64,000 bases of DNA from Flavobacterium azooxidireducens (GCF_023195775.1 NZ_CP096205.1:186001-250000); one strand, 5' to 3'. Shown: positions 1 to 9,262, counted from the first letter of the stretch. Notes: generated by a model not told the origin, from the sequence alone. Translations and numbers: made by a program.

Positions 1-456
1 ATTTACATTTCGTTAGGTGAAAAAGCGTATGGAGTTTCAGCTGGCAAAGGCGAAGTTCATTTCACCATTCGTTGTCAAACTAATAAAGAAATGGAAAAAC
101 TTTCAAACGAATTGGAAAATTTGATCGAAAAAATTGCAAAAAATCATCAATTAGAATATAAAATTAAATGGACAGAATCTTTCCAAGCCAATGAAAACAA
201 TGCTGATGCGAACAATTTCATCAAAAATACCTCAAAGATTTTAGGATTGGATGTATTTGAAAAAGATACTCCTTTTAGTTGGGGCGAAGATTTTGGATTG
301 TTCACACAACTTTACAATGGAGCAATGTTTGGACTTGGAGCTGGAAAAGATTCTCCGGCTTTGCATCATTCAGATTATGATTTTCCGGATGAAATTATCT
401 CAACTGGCGTAAAATTGTTTCATCAAATCAGTAAAGAAATCAATAATGCACACTAA
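1..456 (+). CDS. M20-family metallo-amidohydrolase, C-terminal part (cut by window start)
   Basis: The frame is open from base 1, so the N-terminal part lies outside the window; 151 residues are visible. The C-terminal half of an M20 catalytic domain is recognisable: the segment SWGEDFGLF matches the conserved acidic metal-ligand site of M20 amidohydrolases (usually GSEDF), and LHHSDYDF matches the histidine-containing closing motif, followed by a final helix. Members hydrolyse N-acyl amino acids or dipeptides with two bound metal ions, usually in the cytosol. The stop overlaps the start of the next gene by 11 bases, so it is translationally coupled to two racemases. This suggests a role in freeing an amino acid that is then racemised, but the substrate cannot be read from the sequence. 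Confidence 0.85.
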   Translation: MYISLGEKAYGVSAGKGEVHFTIRCQTNKEMEKLSNELENLIEKIAKNHQLEYKIKWTESFQANENNADANNFIKNTSKILGLDVFEKDTPFSWGEDFGLFTQLYNGAMFGLGAGKDSPALHHSDYDFPDEIISTGVKLFHQISKEINNAH

Positions 457-1597
457 CTCGGTTATCGAACTTAATCCCGATTCATATCAAAATAACCTAC
501 TTTTTCTAAAGAAAATGTATGGCAAAAACGTCATTCTTTCTTCTGTTGTAAAAGGAAATGCGTATGGTCACGGCATTGAAGAATTTGTCACAATGGCTCA
601 TAAAAGTGGTGTTTCACATTTTTCTGTTTTTGATGTTGCCGAAGCTCAACTCGTTAAAAAACAACTTCCTAAAAAAGTTACCATTTTGATTATGGGATTT
701 GTTTCAGATGAACTGATGGAATGGGTTATTCAAAATGACATTGAATTTTTTGTATTTGATAAAAAAAGGTTAGAATTAGCCATTAAAATCAGTAAAAAGT
801 TAAACAAAAAAGCCATCGTTCACATTGAAGTGGAGACCGGAATGAATCGTACCGGTTTTGTTCAAAATGAATTAAACAGCCTAATTTCTTTACTAAAAAA
901 AGAAGAAAATCATATCGTATTTAAAGGATTATGCACTCATTTTGCAGGAGCAGAAAGTATGTCAAATTACTTTAGAGTCAAACAACAAATTGAGCGATTT
1001 GAAAAAATATATGCTTATTTCTGTGTGAAAAATTTAATCCCGAAGATAAAACATTCCGCTTGTTCAGCCGCTTCAATTATGTTTCCGGAAACCAGAATGG
1101 ATATGGTTCGCATCGGAATTATGCAATATGGATTATGGCCAAGTCCTGAAGTTTTTGCCAGTTATATATCCTCCAAAAAGAAGAAAATTGATCCGTTAAA
1201 AAGGGTAATCTCGTGGAAAAGTCAAGTGATGAGTATCAAAAAAATTGATGCGTGCGAATTCATTGGCTACGGAACGAGTTTTATGGCGAAAGAAAAAATG
1301 AAAATTGCAACTATTCCAATTGGTTATGCTCACGGTTACAGTCGTTCGCTGAGCAACAAAGGTCGAGTGATTATCAATCAACAGCGATGTATGGTGGTGG
1401 GAACGGTGAATATGAATATGATGTTGGTGGATGTTTCGGATATTCCTTCCATTCAAATTGGCGATGAAGTAATTCTCATCGGAAGCCAAGAAAAAATTGA
1501 TGTTTCGGTAGCTTCGTTTAGCGAAAACAGTAATCAATTAAATTATGAATTACTCACGAGAATTTCAAAATCAATTCCCAGAAAAATTTTAATCTAA
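446..1597 (+). CDS. alr: alanine racemase
   Basis: A PLP-dependent fold-type III racemase of 383 residues, the usual length for alanine racemase. The PLP-binding lysine is Lys36 in the motif SSVVKGNAYGHG, and the catalytic tyrosine of the opposite subunit lies in the motif IGYGTSF at about residue 275. The C-terminal beta domain is complete. The reaction interconverts L- and D-alanine for peptidoglycan synthesis in the cytosol. The start overlaps the end of the M20 gene and the stop shares an A with the start of the next gene (TAATG), so all three are one operon. In many Bacteroidota alr is fused to or near murF; that is not the case here, so this may be a second, specialised racemase. Confidence in the family is high, in D-alanine as the only product moderate. 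Confidence 0.9.
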   Translation: MHTNSVIELNPDSYQNNLLFLKKMYGKNVILSSVVKGNAYGHGIEEFVTMAHKSGVSHFSVFDVAEAQLVKKQLPKKVTILIMGFVSDELMEWVIQNDIEFFVFDKKRLELAIKISKKLNKKAIVHIEVETGMNRTGFVQNELNSLISLLKKEENHIVFKGLCTHFAGAESMSNYFRVKQQIERFEKIYAYFCVKNLIPKIKHSACSAASIMFPETRMDMVRIGIMQYGLWPSPEVFASYISSKKKKIDPLKRVISWKSQVMSIKKIDACEFIGYGTSFMAKEKMKIATIPIGYAHGYSRSLSNKGRVIINQQRCMVVGTVNMNMMLVDVSDIPSIQIGDEVILIGSQEKIDVSVASFSENSNQLNYELLTRISKSIPRKILI

Positions 1598-2670
1598 TGG
1601 CATTTATCAAATTATATCGATCAAAACTTCAAGAAAATTATAGTTTTCTGGACGATTTATTCAAATCCAGAAATATCGAATGGGGTGTTGTTTCTAAATT
1701 ATTATGCGGAAATGTAATCTATTTGAAAGAGTTAATTGCTCTTGGTGCGACTGAAATTCACGATTCCAGAATCAGCAATTTAAAAAAAGTAAAAAAACTA
1801 AATCCGGCCATTCAAACTGTTTACATCAAACCGCCGGCAAAGTTGAGTATCAAACGAATTGTAGAATTTGCAGATGTGAGTTTTAACACTGAGATTTTTA
1901 CCATCAAACTACTTTCAGAAGAAGCGATTAGACAAAATAAAATCCATAAAATTATCATTATGATTGAAATGGGCGATCTACGTGAAGGTGTGATGGGCGA
2001 AGAATTAATTGCATTTTATGGCGAAGTTTTACAAATGCCAAACATAGAAGTTCGCGGAATTGGTACGAATTTAAATTGTTTGAGTGGTGTGATGCCAACG
2101 CAAGACAAATTGATTCAGCTGAGTTTATACAAACAATTGATTGAAGCCAAATTCAACGTTTCTATTCCGTGGGTTTCGGGCGGGACTTCAGTGGCGATTC
2201 CTTTGATACTAAAGAATGCAAGACCGATGGCCGTGAATCATTTTAGAATTGGTGAAGCTCTATTTTTTGGTAAAGATTTATTTACGGGAGATACCATTGA
2301 AAATATGCACAACGATGTTTTTAAATTATATGCCGAAATCATCGAAATCACTCAAAAACCGAATGTTCCTGATGGTGAATTAGGTGAAAATGTAGCAGGA
2401 AATTCATTTTCAATTGCAAATATTGACGATTTAAGTGGAACATCACTTCGGGCTATTTTAGACATTGGTTTGTTGGATATGCAACCGCAGTATTTAGAGA
2501 TTGAAGATGAAAACATTACTATTGTTGATGCCAGTTCAGATATGTTGGTGGTTGATATTACAAATTCTGAAAACAACTACAACATTGGTGATTTAATTTC
2601 ATTTAAACTAAAATATATGGGAGCTTTGCATTTGTTGAATTCTGATTATATTGAAAAAATAGTTGAATAA
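1597..2670 (+). CDS. alanine racemase-like amino-acid racemase (ornithine racemase/YhfX type)
   Basis: A second PLP-dependent fold-type III protein of 357 residues. The N-terminal motif VVSKLLCGN contains the likely PLP lysine (Lys34), and IGEALFFGKD near residue 222 matches the conserved phosphate-binding end of the barrel in the ornithine racemase/YhfX group. It differs clearly from canonical alanine racemase: the lysine motif is SK rather than VKxNAYG and the C-terminal domain diverges. Known relatives include ornithine racemase of clostridia; whether this one acts on ornithine, lysine or another amino acid is not visible. It starts by the TAATG overlap with alr and ends just before a hairpin terminator. 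Two racemases beside one amidohydrolase suggest a dedicated D-amino-acid or peptide-recycling module. Confidence 0.75.
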   Translation: MAFIKLYRSKLQENYSFLDDLFKSRNIEWGVVSKLLCGNVIYLKELIALGATEIHDSRISNLKKVKKLNPAIQTVYIKPPAKLSIKRIVEFADVSFNTEIFTIKLLSEEAIRQNKIHKIIIMIEMGDLREGVMGEELIAFYGEVLQMPNIEVRGIGTNLNCLSGVMPTQDKLIQLSLYKQLIEAKFNVSIPWVSGGTSVAIPLILKNARPMAVNHFRIGEALFFGKDLFTGDTIENMHNDVFKLYAEIIEITQKPNVPDGELGENVAGNSFSIANIDDLSGTSLRAILDIGLLDMQPQYLEIEDENITIVDASSDMLVVDITNSENNYNIGDLISFKLKYMGALHLLNSDYIEKIVE

Positions 2671-2673
2671 AAA

Positions 2674-2697
2674 AAGGAGCTTTTTAGGCTCCTTATT
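2674..2697. terminator. bidirectional hairpin between convergent genes
   Basis: A 7-bp perfect stem (AAGGAGC with GCTCCTT) and a 7-base loop sit between the convergent racemase and dsbD stop codons, with A and T tracts on the two sides. It can act as a terminator on both strands. Confidence 0.8.
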
Positions 2698-2698
2698 G

Positions 2699-4678
2699 TT
2701 ATTTTACAAACTTGTCAATTCCGTTTCGTAACCATTTTTCATATAAATCGATGTTCGGATCATAACTTGCGGGTTCATCTGAAATAGTATTTCCATCGAT
2801 ATCCAAAATCAAATAATACGGCTGAGCATTGGCTTTGTATTTTGTGATTTGAAAGTCACTCCATTTATTACCAATGGTTTTGATTTTTTTACCAGTTTCT
2901 TTGGAAACATATTTTTCGTTTTCGGCTAGTTCTTTTTTATCATCTACATATAAAGAAATTAAAACCACTTCATTTTTTAGAATTGAAAGAATCTTTGTGT
3001 CAGACCAAACATAATCTTCCATTTTACGGCAATTCACACAAGCATATCCTGTAAAGTCAAGTAAAATGGGTTTGTTTATTTGTTTGGCATACGCCAATCC
3101 ATCTTCATAATCGTGAAAAGCTATGATTCCGTGCGGTCCGGAATGTGCTCCTTTTGGCAAAGCTCCTAATTCTGATGAAATTCCACTTCCACCAACTCCA
3201 TTCGGACTTTCGCTGTAATGCAACGGTGGTGGAAAACCGGAAATTATCTTTAATGGTGCTCCCCAAAGTCCGGGAATCATATAAATCGTAAAACTCAACA
3301 CAAACAATCCCATAAATAATCTTCCTACGGAAATATGAGTGAGTGGACTATCGTGCGGTAACGTTAATTTACCAAATAAATACAATGCCCAAGCTCCAAA
3401 AACGGCAATCCAAATCGCTAAAAAGGTTTCTCTTTCAAACCAATGTAATTGCAAAACCAAATCGGCATTTGATAAAAATTTAAACGCAAAAGCCAATTCT
3501 AAAAATCCTAACGAAACTTTTACGGTGTTTAACCATCCGCCTGATTTTGGCAAGGAATTCATCCAACCAGGAAATAATGCGAACAACATAAACGGTAAAG
3601 CAATGGCTGATGAAAAGCCTAACATTCCGACAATTGGAGCAATTCCGCCTTTGGAAGCGGCTTCCACAATCAACGTTCCCACAATGGGTCCAGTACAAGA
3701 AAATGAAACGATTGCTAACGCTAATGCCATAAAAAAGATACCGATAATTCCTCCTCTATCCGCTTGACGATCCACTTTATTTGCCCAAGAATTTGGTAAA
3801 ACGATTTCAAATGCACCTAAAAATGAGGCAGCAAAAAATACTAATAATGCAAAGAAAATGACGTTAAAAGCTACGCTAGTTGATAATTCATTCAAAGAAT
3901 CAGCTCCAAAAATTGCTGTTATGGCTGAACCCAACGTTACATAAATTACGATAATGGAAAGTCCGTAGAATATTGCATTCTTAATACCTTTCGACCTGTC
4001 TTTACTTTGCTTAGTAAAATAACTCACTGTCATAGGAATCATTGGAAACACACAAGGAGTCAATAATGCCGCAAATCCGGAAAAGAAAGCGATGATGAAT
4101 ATTGTCCAAAGACCTTTCTTTTCTTCTTTTTTCTCTGCTTTTTTATTTTCTGCTTTTAATTCTTTTGTGACTAATTTTTCATTAATTTTAGTTGAATCTA
4201 CTGTTTCAACTACGGAAACAACACCTTCTTTTACAGGTAACTGAAATTCAAAATTTTTAAATTGTTGAATACATTGTTCCAAACACGCTTGGTATTCCAC
4301 TTCTACTTTAATTGATTTTAAAGCTGGATTTATGACTTTTACCAATTGCTGAAATTGAGCTGAATTTTCAAACATATATTCATCTACTTCAAAAACATCG
4401 CTGTAAACTTTTTTATATTTACTTTCGGTTGTTTTTCCGATAAGTTGATAATTATTTTTTACATCTTCATAAATAAAAACCGAAGGTAATGAACCACCAT
4501 CTGGCGTGAACTGCGAAAAAATGTGCCAATCCTTTTCAATTGTTGCGTCAAATTTTAATAGAAATTCCGTGTCCGATTTTTGTTCGATGGATGTTTTCCA
4601 TTTTACCGGATCTAAAATTTGTGCTTGCGTAATGGTAATTACAAAAAAGGAAAGTAGCGTAAAAAATAAATTCTTCAT
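2699..4678 (-). CDS. dsbD: thiol:disulfide interchange protein DsbD
   Basis: Inner-membrane reductant conduit that moves electrons from cytosolic thioredoxin to periplasmic thiol proteins. The 659-residue protein has a signal peptide (MKNLFFTLLSFFVITITQAQ), a periplasmic N-terminal DsbD-alpha-type domain (to about residue 160), a charged Glu/Lys-rich linker, a multi-pass membrane core containing the family motif LLTPCVFPMIPMTVSYF, and a C-terminal thioredoxin-like domain with the redox motif ACVNCRK (about residues 547-553). The second core cysteine occurs in SFSCTGPIVG. Its start codon overlaps the tilS stop (TAATG), so the two are co-transcribed. The family and role are well established; partners in this organism are not known. 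Confidence 0.95.
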   Translation of the reverse strand: MKNLFFTLLSFFVITITQAQILDPVKWKTSIEQKSDTEFLLKFDATIEKDWHIFSQFTPDGGSLPSVFIYEDVKNNYQLIGKTTESKYKKVYSDVFEVDEYMFENSAQFQQLVKVINPALKSIKVEVEYQACLEQCIQQFKNFEFQLPVKEGVVSVVETVDSTKINEKLVTKELKAENKKAEKKEEKKGLWTIFIIAFFSGFAALLTPCVFPMIPMTVSYFTKQSKDRSKGIKNAIFYGLSIIVIYVTLGSAITAIFGADSLNELSTSVAFNVIFFALLVFFAASFLGAFEIVLPNSWANKVDRQADRGGIIGIFFMALALAIVSFSCTGPIVGTLIVEAASKGGIAPIVGMLGFSSAIALPFMLFALFPGWMNSLPKSGGWLNTVKVSLGFLELAFAFKFLSNADLVLQLHWFERETFLAIWIAVFGAWALYLFGKLTLPHDSPLTHISVGRLFMGLFVLSFTIYMIPGLWGAPLKIISGFPPPLHYSESPNGVGGSGISSELGALPKGAHSGPHGIIAFHDYEDGLAYAKQINKPILLDFTGYACVNCRKMEDYVWSDTKILSILKNEVVLISLYVDDKKELAENEKYVSKETGKKIKTIGNKWSDFQITKYKANAQPYYLILDIDGNTISDEPASYDPNIDLYEKWLRNGIDKFVK

Positions 4679-5982
4679 TATACTAATTGAATTTTTATGA
4701 TAGTTTGTGTGTTTTCGGTTACTTTAAATCGATCGTCTAAGCGTTTTCCGATTAGCCAAACAATTTGATTTTCAGAGCATAAAAGCCAGGCATTTTCTTT
4801 ATCAATTATCGAAAATTTTTCATCTTTAAAAAATTTACTCAACTTCTTTTTTCCGTTCATTCCAAAAGGGTAAAAATAATCACCTTCTTGCCATTTTCGA
4901 AGTTTTAAAGGAAACTTTAACGCATCAGAATCAACAAAGATAGTTTTTGAATCGGATATAGTTATGTTACTTACGTTACAAAACGTCAACTTTAAGGGAA
5001 AATTAAGTTCCGATTGGTTATTATTAATAAAATATTCATCAGAAATTTTGTCAGATTTTGGTTCAATAATCAGTGTTTCTCTATCTTTCACTAATCTGAA
5101 ATGTTCCGAAAAAATTTGTTTTCCGGATTGAGCTTCCACCAAATCATAAATATCTTGCCAAGCTGAAAATCCGAAAGGCATCAACCATTGATACAAATAC
5201 GCTTGATAATTTGAAAGTTGCAACAATTCATTTAGATTAATTATTTTTTGTTTATCAACATCTTCAACTACTTTTCGATACACAATTCGCGAAGCATCAT
5301 CTACCAACGATTGAGCTTGATTGAGGTTTTGAATGGTATTTTCAAACGATTCTAAAAAACTCGGATTCAATTCTTTTAAAATCGGAACAACGTGATGACG
5401 AATTTTATTTCGAACATATTTATCAGAAGTATTGCTGGAATCTTCTCTCCATTTCAACTGATTTTCGTTCGCAAAAGTTTCAATTTCTGCTCTGGAAAAA
5501 AACAATAATGGTCGAATAATTTTATCATTTTGGGATGGAATTCCGAGTAATCCATCCAAACCTGTTCCACGAGAAAAATTGATTAAAAATGTTTCCAATT
5601 GATCGTCTAAATGATGAGCGGTAAGAACAAAATCGAAATTTTCAGTTGCTAACAATTCATAAAACCATTCGTATCGCAACTTTCGTGCGGCAACTTGAAT
5701 TGATAATTTTTCGTCTTCGGCAAATTGCTTCGTATCAAATTTTTGAAAAAAACCTTTAATAGAATTTTCTTTGCAAAAGGATTTCACAAAATCTTCATCT
5801 TCATCACTTTCGTCATTACGAAGTTGAAAATTGCAATGAGCAACAGCAAATTCTATTTTCGTTTTTGAAATTAAATCTAACAAAACCATACTATCCAAAC
5901 CACCACTGACCGCGATGAGAATTTTCGCCTTTTGAAGAAAAGGAAAATTAGTGTTGATGTTTTTTTGGAATTTGGTTAGCAT
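4678..5982 (-). CDS. tilS: tRNA(Ile)-lysidine synthase
   Basis: ATP-dependent enzyme that converts the wobble cytidine of the CAU-anticodon tRNA(Ile) to lysidine, so that it reads AUA. The N-terminal PP-loop is SGGLDS at residues 26-31, followed by further family motifs such as LTAHHLDDQLETFL. A substrate-binding middle region and a C-terminal domain with the segment LRKWQEGDYFYPFGMNGKKK are present; 434 residues is normal for the full-length form. It lies 13 bases after the ATPase gene and overlaps dsbD by one base. It is expected to be an essential cytosolic enzyme. Confidence 0.95.
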   Translation of the reverse strand: MLTKFQKNINTNFPFLQKAKILIAVSGGLDSMVLLDLISKTKIEFAVAHCNFQLRNDESDEDEDFVKSFCKENSIKGFFQKFDTKQFAEDEKLSIQVAARKLRYEWFYELLATENFDFVLTAHHLDDQLETFLINFSRGTGLDGLLGIPSQNDKIIRPLLFFSRAEIETFANENQLKWREDSSNTSDKYVRNKIRHHVVPILKELNPSFLESFENTIQNLNQAQSLVDDASRIVYRKVVEDVDKQKIINLNELLQLSNYQAYLYQWLMPFGFSAWQDIYDLVEAQSGKQIFSEHFRLVKDRETLIIEPKSDKISDEYFINNNQSELNFPLKLTFCNVSNITISDSKTIFVDSDALKFPLKLRKWQEGDYFYPFGMNGKKKLSKFFKDEKFSIIDKENAWLLCSENQIVWLIGKRLDDRFKVTENTQTIIKIQLV

Positions 5983-5995
5983 TTTTCAAAAGTAC

Positions 5996-7150
5996 TTATT
6001 TCATTTGATTCCACGAAAGTACGTTAACATTTGTTCGTTTTTGATTGTCATCCCCGGCATAAATCAAACTTTTTGACTTAATTTCATCTTTGGCTAAGTT
6101 CTCAAAATAATTAATTTCCTTAAATAAATCGGTTGTAACTGTTTTGGTTGATTTTATTTCAATTACATTCAACAAATCATCATCTTGACGAATCAAATCT
6201 ACTTCGTGACCATTGGAATCTCTCCAAAACCACAGTTCTTCCATTTTATTTTGATGAAAATTTTGTTTAACATATTCGCCAACAATCATATTTTCAAATA
6301 AATTTCCTTTGTATGAATTAAATTTTATTTGATTGGTATCTTTTATTTTCAACAAATGGCAGAGTAAACCGGTATCATAAAAATAAATCTTCGGACTTTT
6401 TATGACGCGTTTATCAAAATTTTTATAATAGGGTTGCAACAAAAAAATGATGTAACTACTTTCTAATAAGGAAATCCAAGCCTTTGCTGTAGGCTGTGTA
6501 ATACCACATTCGTTTGCCAATGAACTTAAGTTCAATAATTGGCCGGCACGCGAAGCACACAAACTCAAAAAAACACGAAAAGTTCGCATATCACGAATGT
6601 TTACTAACTCAGTAATATCTCGTTCTACATAGGTTTGAATATAATTTGAATAAAACACTTGCGACGGAATTGAACGGTCATAAATTGCAGGATAAAATCC
6701 TTTTAACATCGCTTTGGTGTAATCATCTTCCATTAAATTCGCTGAATGGAGTTCGCCAAAATCAAAAGGTAACAACTTAAAAAGAGCAACTCGACCCGCT
6801 AAACTTTGTGTTATATTCTTCATCAAATGAAAATTTTGCGAACCCGACAAAATGAATTGACCCATAATTTTTTTCTCGTCAACAATCGTTTGTAAATAAG
6901 AAAATAATTGTGGCACTCGTTGTACCTCATCAAAAATGCAAAATTGACTATACTTTTCAAAAAAACCATTTGGATCATTTTCAGCAAAAGCTCTCAAATC
7001 CGGATTTTCTAAGCTTAAATAGGTATAATCGTGAAAAAGTTCCTTCAATAAAGTTGTTTTTCCTGATTGTCTAGGCCCGGTTAAAGCTAGAATCGGATAC
7101 TTCGTTTTATATATTTTTAATTGTTCAATTATTTTTCTATTTACAGGCAT
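5996..7150 (-). CDS. AAA-type ATPase with C-terminal DUF4143 (PD-(D/E)xK-like) domain
   Basis: A 384-residue P-loop protein of the AAA_14/DUF4143 group, common in Bacteroidota and of unknown cellular role. The Walker A is GPRQSGKTT (residues 25-33), Walker B is CIFDEVQRVP (Asp74-Glu75), and a sensor-like segment LSGSQNF follows. The C-terminal domain contains GHEVDLI and VIEIKST, an arrangement resembling the D-ExK core of PD-(D/E)xK nucleases. Family members occur in many divergent copies per genome and are often linked to defence or selfish elements, but this is unproven. The gene is preceded by a 22-bp tandem repeat array that fills the space up to pabB and probably controls it. It is followed at 13 bases by tilS, which may be co-transcribed. 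Confidence 0.85.
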   Translation of the reverse strand: MPVNRKIIEQLKIYKTKYPILALTGPRQSGKTTLLKELFHDYTYLSLENPDLRAFAENDPNGFFEKYSQFCIFDEVQRVPQLFSYLQTIVDEKKIMGQFILSGSQNFHLMKNITQSLAGRVALFKLLPFDFGELHSANLMEDDYTKAMLKGFYPAIYDRSIPSQVFYSNYIQTYVERDITELVNIRDMRTFRVFLSLCASRAGQLLNLSSLANECGITQPTAKAWISLLESSYIIFLLQPYYKNFDKRVIKSPKIYFYDTGLLCHLLKIKDTNQIKFNSYKGNLFENMIVGEYVKQNFHQNKMEELWFWRDSNGHEVDLIRQDDDLLNVIEIKSTKTVTTDLFKEINYFENLAKDEIKSKSLIYAGDDNQKRTNVNVLSWNQMK

Positions 7151-7180
7151 AAAACTCTAATTATAAAACAAATATATAAA

Positions 7181-7290
7181 CTTATTTTGAATATACAAGT
7201 ATTTTATTTTGAATATACATAAATATTATTTTTAAATTACATAGATTTTATTTTGAAAATACATAAAATTTAATTTGAAATTACATAACT
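7181..7290. repeat. five tandem 22-bp repeats upstream of the ATPase gene
   Basis: Five head-to-tail 22-bp units at 7181-7202, 7203-7224, 7225-7246, 7247-7268 and 7269-7290, consensus near TTTATTTTGAATATACATAA on the plus strand. The invariant core is a T-rich block, then (G/T)AAxxTACA. Units are contiguous, without spacers. The array lies 31 bases upstream of the ATPase start and overlaps the last two bases before the end of pabB. A period of 22 bp equals about two helical turns, so bound proteins would line up on one face of the DNA. I infer an operator or partition-like binding array. Confidence 0.85.
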
Positions 7291-8578
7291 AATTCAACAC
7301 CTCAAACATTGCTTTCGCTTTCAACAAACATTCTTCATATTCACCTTCGGGAGTTGCTTCGGAAGTAATGGCACTTCCCACGGAAAAAGACAAATATTGA
7401 TTTTTGGAATTGTATAAAATACTTCGAATCACTACATTAAAATCGAAATCACCTTCGGGAGAAAAATAGCCGATTGCTCCGCTGTATAAACCCCGTTTGG
7501 TTTCTTCTAAGTCTTCGATGATTTTCATTGCAGAAATTTTGGGAGCACCGGTCATACTTCCCATCGGGAAAGTAGTTTTGATAATTTCAACGGGAGAAGT
7601 TGTATTTTCCACTTGAGAAACTACCGTAGAAATCAGTTGATGAACTTGTTTAAACGTATAAATTTGGCATAATTCTTCTACTTCAACCGAACCTTTTATA
7701 GCAGTTTTAGATAAATCATTTCGAACCAAATCGACAATCATAATGTTTTCGGCACGTTCCTTCGGATTAAGTGCTAATTCAGCTTTGGATTGTTCGTCTA
7801 ATTCAATATCAAAAACACGTCGGGCTGTTCCTTTTATAGGTTGCGAAATAATTTTAGTTCTTTCTTTTTTCAAATATCTTTCAGGTGAAGCGGAAAGTAA
7901 AAACTGATGATTATTTTTGAAGTAAACAGCAAAAGGTGGTTGCGAAATAGCATTAAGTTTTTGATAAATTTCAATCGGATTAATTGTTGCATCTTTCGCA
8001 AAAAATTCCATACAAAAATTGGCTTCATAAATGTCGCCGTGATGAATTTTTTCAAGCATTTTGGAAACTTTTTGAAGATAGGCTTCTTTTGAAATTCGTT
8101 GTTGGATTTTGATTTCACTTCCATCTCCCATCTTCCCTCTTCCCTCCTTCAAAATTTCTGAAAAATCATCATCCATTTCATCATCACATAAATTCAAATA
8201 CTGCATTTCAACGTGATTCTCTTTCAAAAAAAATAACTTTTTGGGTTGAAAGAAAAACAAATCCGGAAATTCTAATCCGTCAAAATTTTTAGATTTTAAA
8301 GCTTCTGTATCATTTTTTAAATCATACGACAAATAACCAAACAACCAATCTTTGGTATGGTTTTGATACTGATGTAAATCCTCAAAAGCATTAAAATAGT
8401 CGGTTTTGATGGAAGTAAAAGCATCCACGGCCAAAACCGAATCATAATTGGAATACTTTTGATGATAATTATTGGTGTCCAAAAAAACAACCTCTCTAAA
8501 CTGATTACCCCAAATCAACAATTTTTGTTTGAAGATTTCAGGATTTTCAATAGAAAAGACTTTTGTAGCTCTGAGCAT
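7289..8578 (-). CDS. pabB: aminodeoxychorismate synthase component I (chorismate-binding enzyme)
   Basis: A 429-residue chorismate-binding enzyme of the TrpE/PabB/MenF fold. The C-terminal catalytic core shows FPMGSMTGAPK, the signature segment of anthranilate/aminodeoxychorismate synthases, along with QPIKGTARR and GEYEECLLKAKAMF. It lacks a fused glutamine amidotransferase and no pabA lies next to it. The likely reaction is chorismate plus ammonia (from PabA) to 4-amino-4-deoxychorismate for folate synthesis. The N-terminal third is more divergent than in TrpE, and the single-domain length favours PabB over TrpE, but the latter cannot be excluded. It starts 13 bases after the FMN reductase gene, suggesting one transcript. 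Confidence 0.88.
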   Translation of the reverse strand: MLRATKVFSIENPEIFKQKLLIWGNQFREVVFLDTNNYHQKYSNYDSVLAVDAFTSIKTDYFNAFEDLHQYQNHTKDWLFGYLSYDLKNDTEALKSKNFDGLEFPDLFFFQPKKLFFLKENHVEMQYLNLCDDEMDDDFSEILKEGRGKMGDGSEIKIQQRISKEAYLQKVSKMLEKIHHGDIYEANFCMEFFAKDATINPIEIYQKLNAISQPPFAVYFKNNHQFLLSASPERYLKKERTKIISQPIKGTARRVFDIELDEQSKAELALNPKERAENIMIVDLVRNDLSKTAIKGSVEVEELCQIYTFKQVHQLISTVVSQVENTTSPVEIIKTTFPMGSMTGAPKISAMKIIEDLEETKRGLYSGAIGYFSPEGDFDFNVVIRSILYNSKNQYLSFSVGSAITSEATPEGEYEECLLKAKAMFEVLN

Positions 8579-8591
8579 TTTTTAATGAAAA

Positions 8592-9131
8592 TTATTTTAA
8601 TGCTATTTCAAATTGATGAAGTTTCTCTAAAATTTCATTTTTAATTTTATCGTTGATGATTTTTGTTTCTTCAATAGAAAAATTTTCTTTGAATGATGGA
8701 AAAGAATACGTATCAACTATTTCTGCACCAAAACGAGGAAGCATATTTTTCGTTACTTCTAATGAACCAATTCCACCGCGAGCACCGTTTGAAGTACTTA
8801 ATAAAAAGATTTTCTTTCCTTCTAAAAATTTTCTATCTAAACGCGAAAGCCAATCAATCACGTTTTTAAAAAAAGCGGATGGATTTCCGTTGTGTTCATT
8901 CACTGAAATCAACAAACCTTCAGAAGCCTGAATATGCTTATAAATTTGATTAATTGAAGATGGAAAACCATTATCGCGTTGTTCATCTTCGCTGTAAACA
9001 ATCAAATCCATATCGGATAATTTGAACAATTCAAATGAAGTTTCTTGTAATTGAGTGGTTAAGTAGGTTACTAATTGATGATTTATTGAAGTGGAAGAAT
9101 TACTTCCTGCAAAGGCTAAAATGGTTGACAT
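8592..9131 (-). CDS. NADPH-dependent FMN reductase family protein
   Basis: A flavodoxin-fold protein of 179 residues. The chosen start (MSTILAFAGSNSS) puts the phosphate-binding loop FAGSNSSTS directly at the N-terminus, as is usual in this family; a longer frame upstream adds 15 residues with no family character. Later motifs fit the fold, including the active-site-like NEHNGNPSAFFKNVIDWLSR (close to the family's SxPEYNxSxPxxLKNxID) and LSTSNGARGG. Members reduce FMN or quinones with NAD(P)H in the cytosol. It directly precedes pabB in the same direction; no functional link is evident. Confidence 0.88.
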   Translation of the reverse strand: MSTILAFAGSNSSTSINHQLVTYLTTQLQETSFELFKLSDMDLIVYSEDEQRDNGFPSSINQIYKHIQASEGLLISVNEHNGNPSAFFKNVIDWLSRLDRKFLEGKKIFLLSTSNGARGGIGSLEVTKNMLPRFGAEIVDTYSFPSFKENFSIEETKIINDKIKNEILEKLHQFEIALK

Positions 9132-9214
9132 AATATTAGTTTTTGTAAAGGTAAGAAAGAAATAAATTCCATTCAAATTAAAGTTTCTATAATAATTTTG
9201 AGTAAAAAAATAAA

Positions 9215-9242
9215 AAAACCGAGCTATTGCTAACTCGGTTTC
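9215..9242 (-). terminator. dnaK terminator
   Basis: A 7-bp stem (AACCGAG with CTCGGTT) is followed, on the minus strand, by a run of T residues. It lies 20 bases after the dnaK stop. Confidence 0.85.
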
Positions 9243-9262
9243 TATATAAATTTGAATATGAA

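Noticed and set aside
7181..7290. CRISPR-like short repeats
   Set aside because: The units are contiguous with no unique spacers and no cas gene is near; it is a tandem operator-like array.
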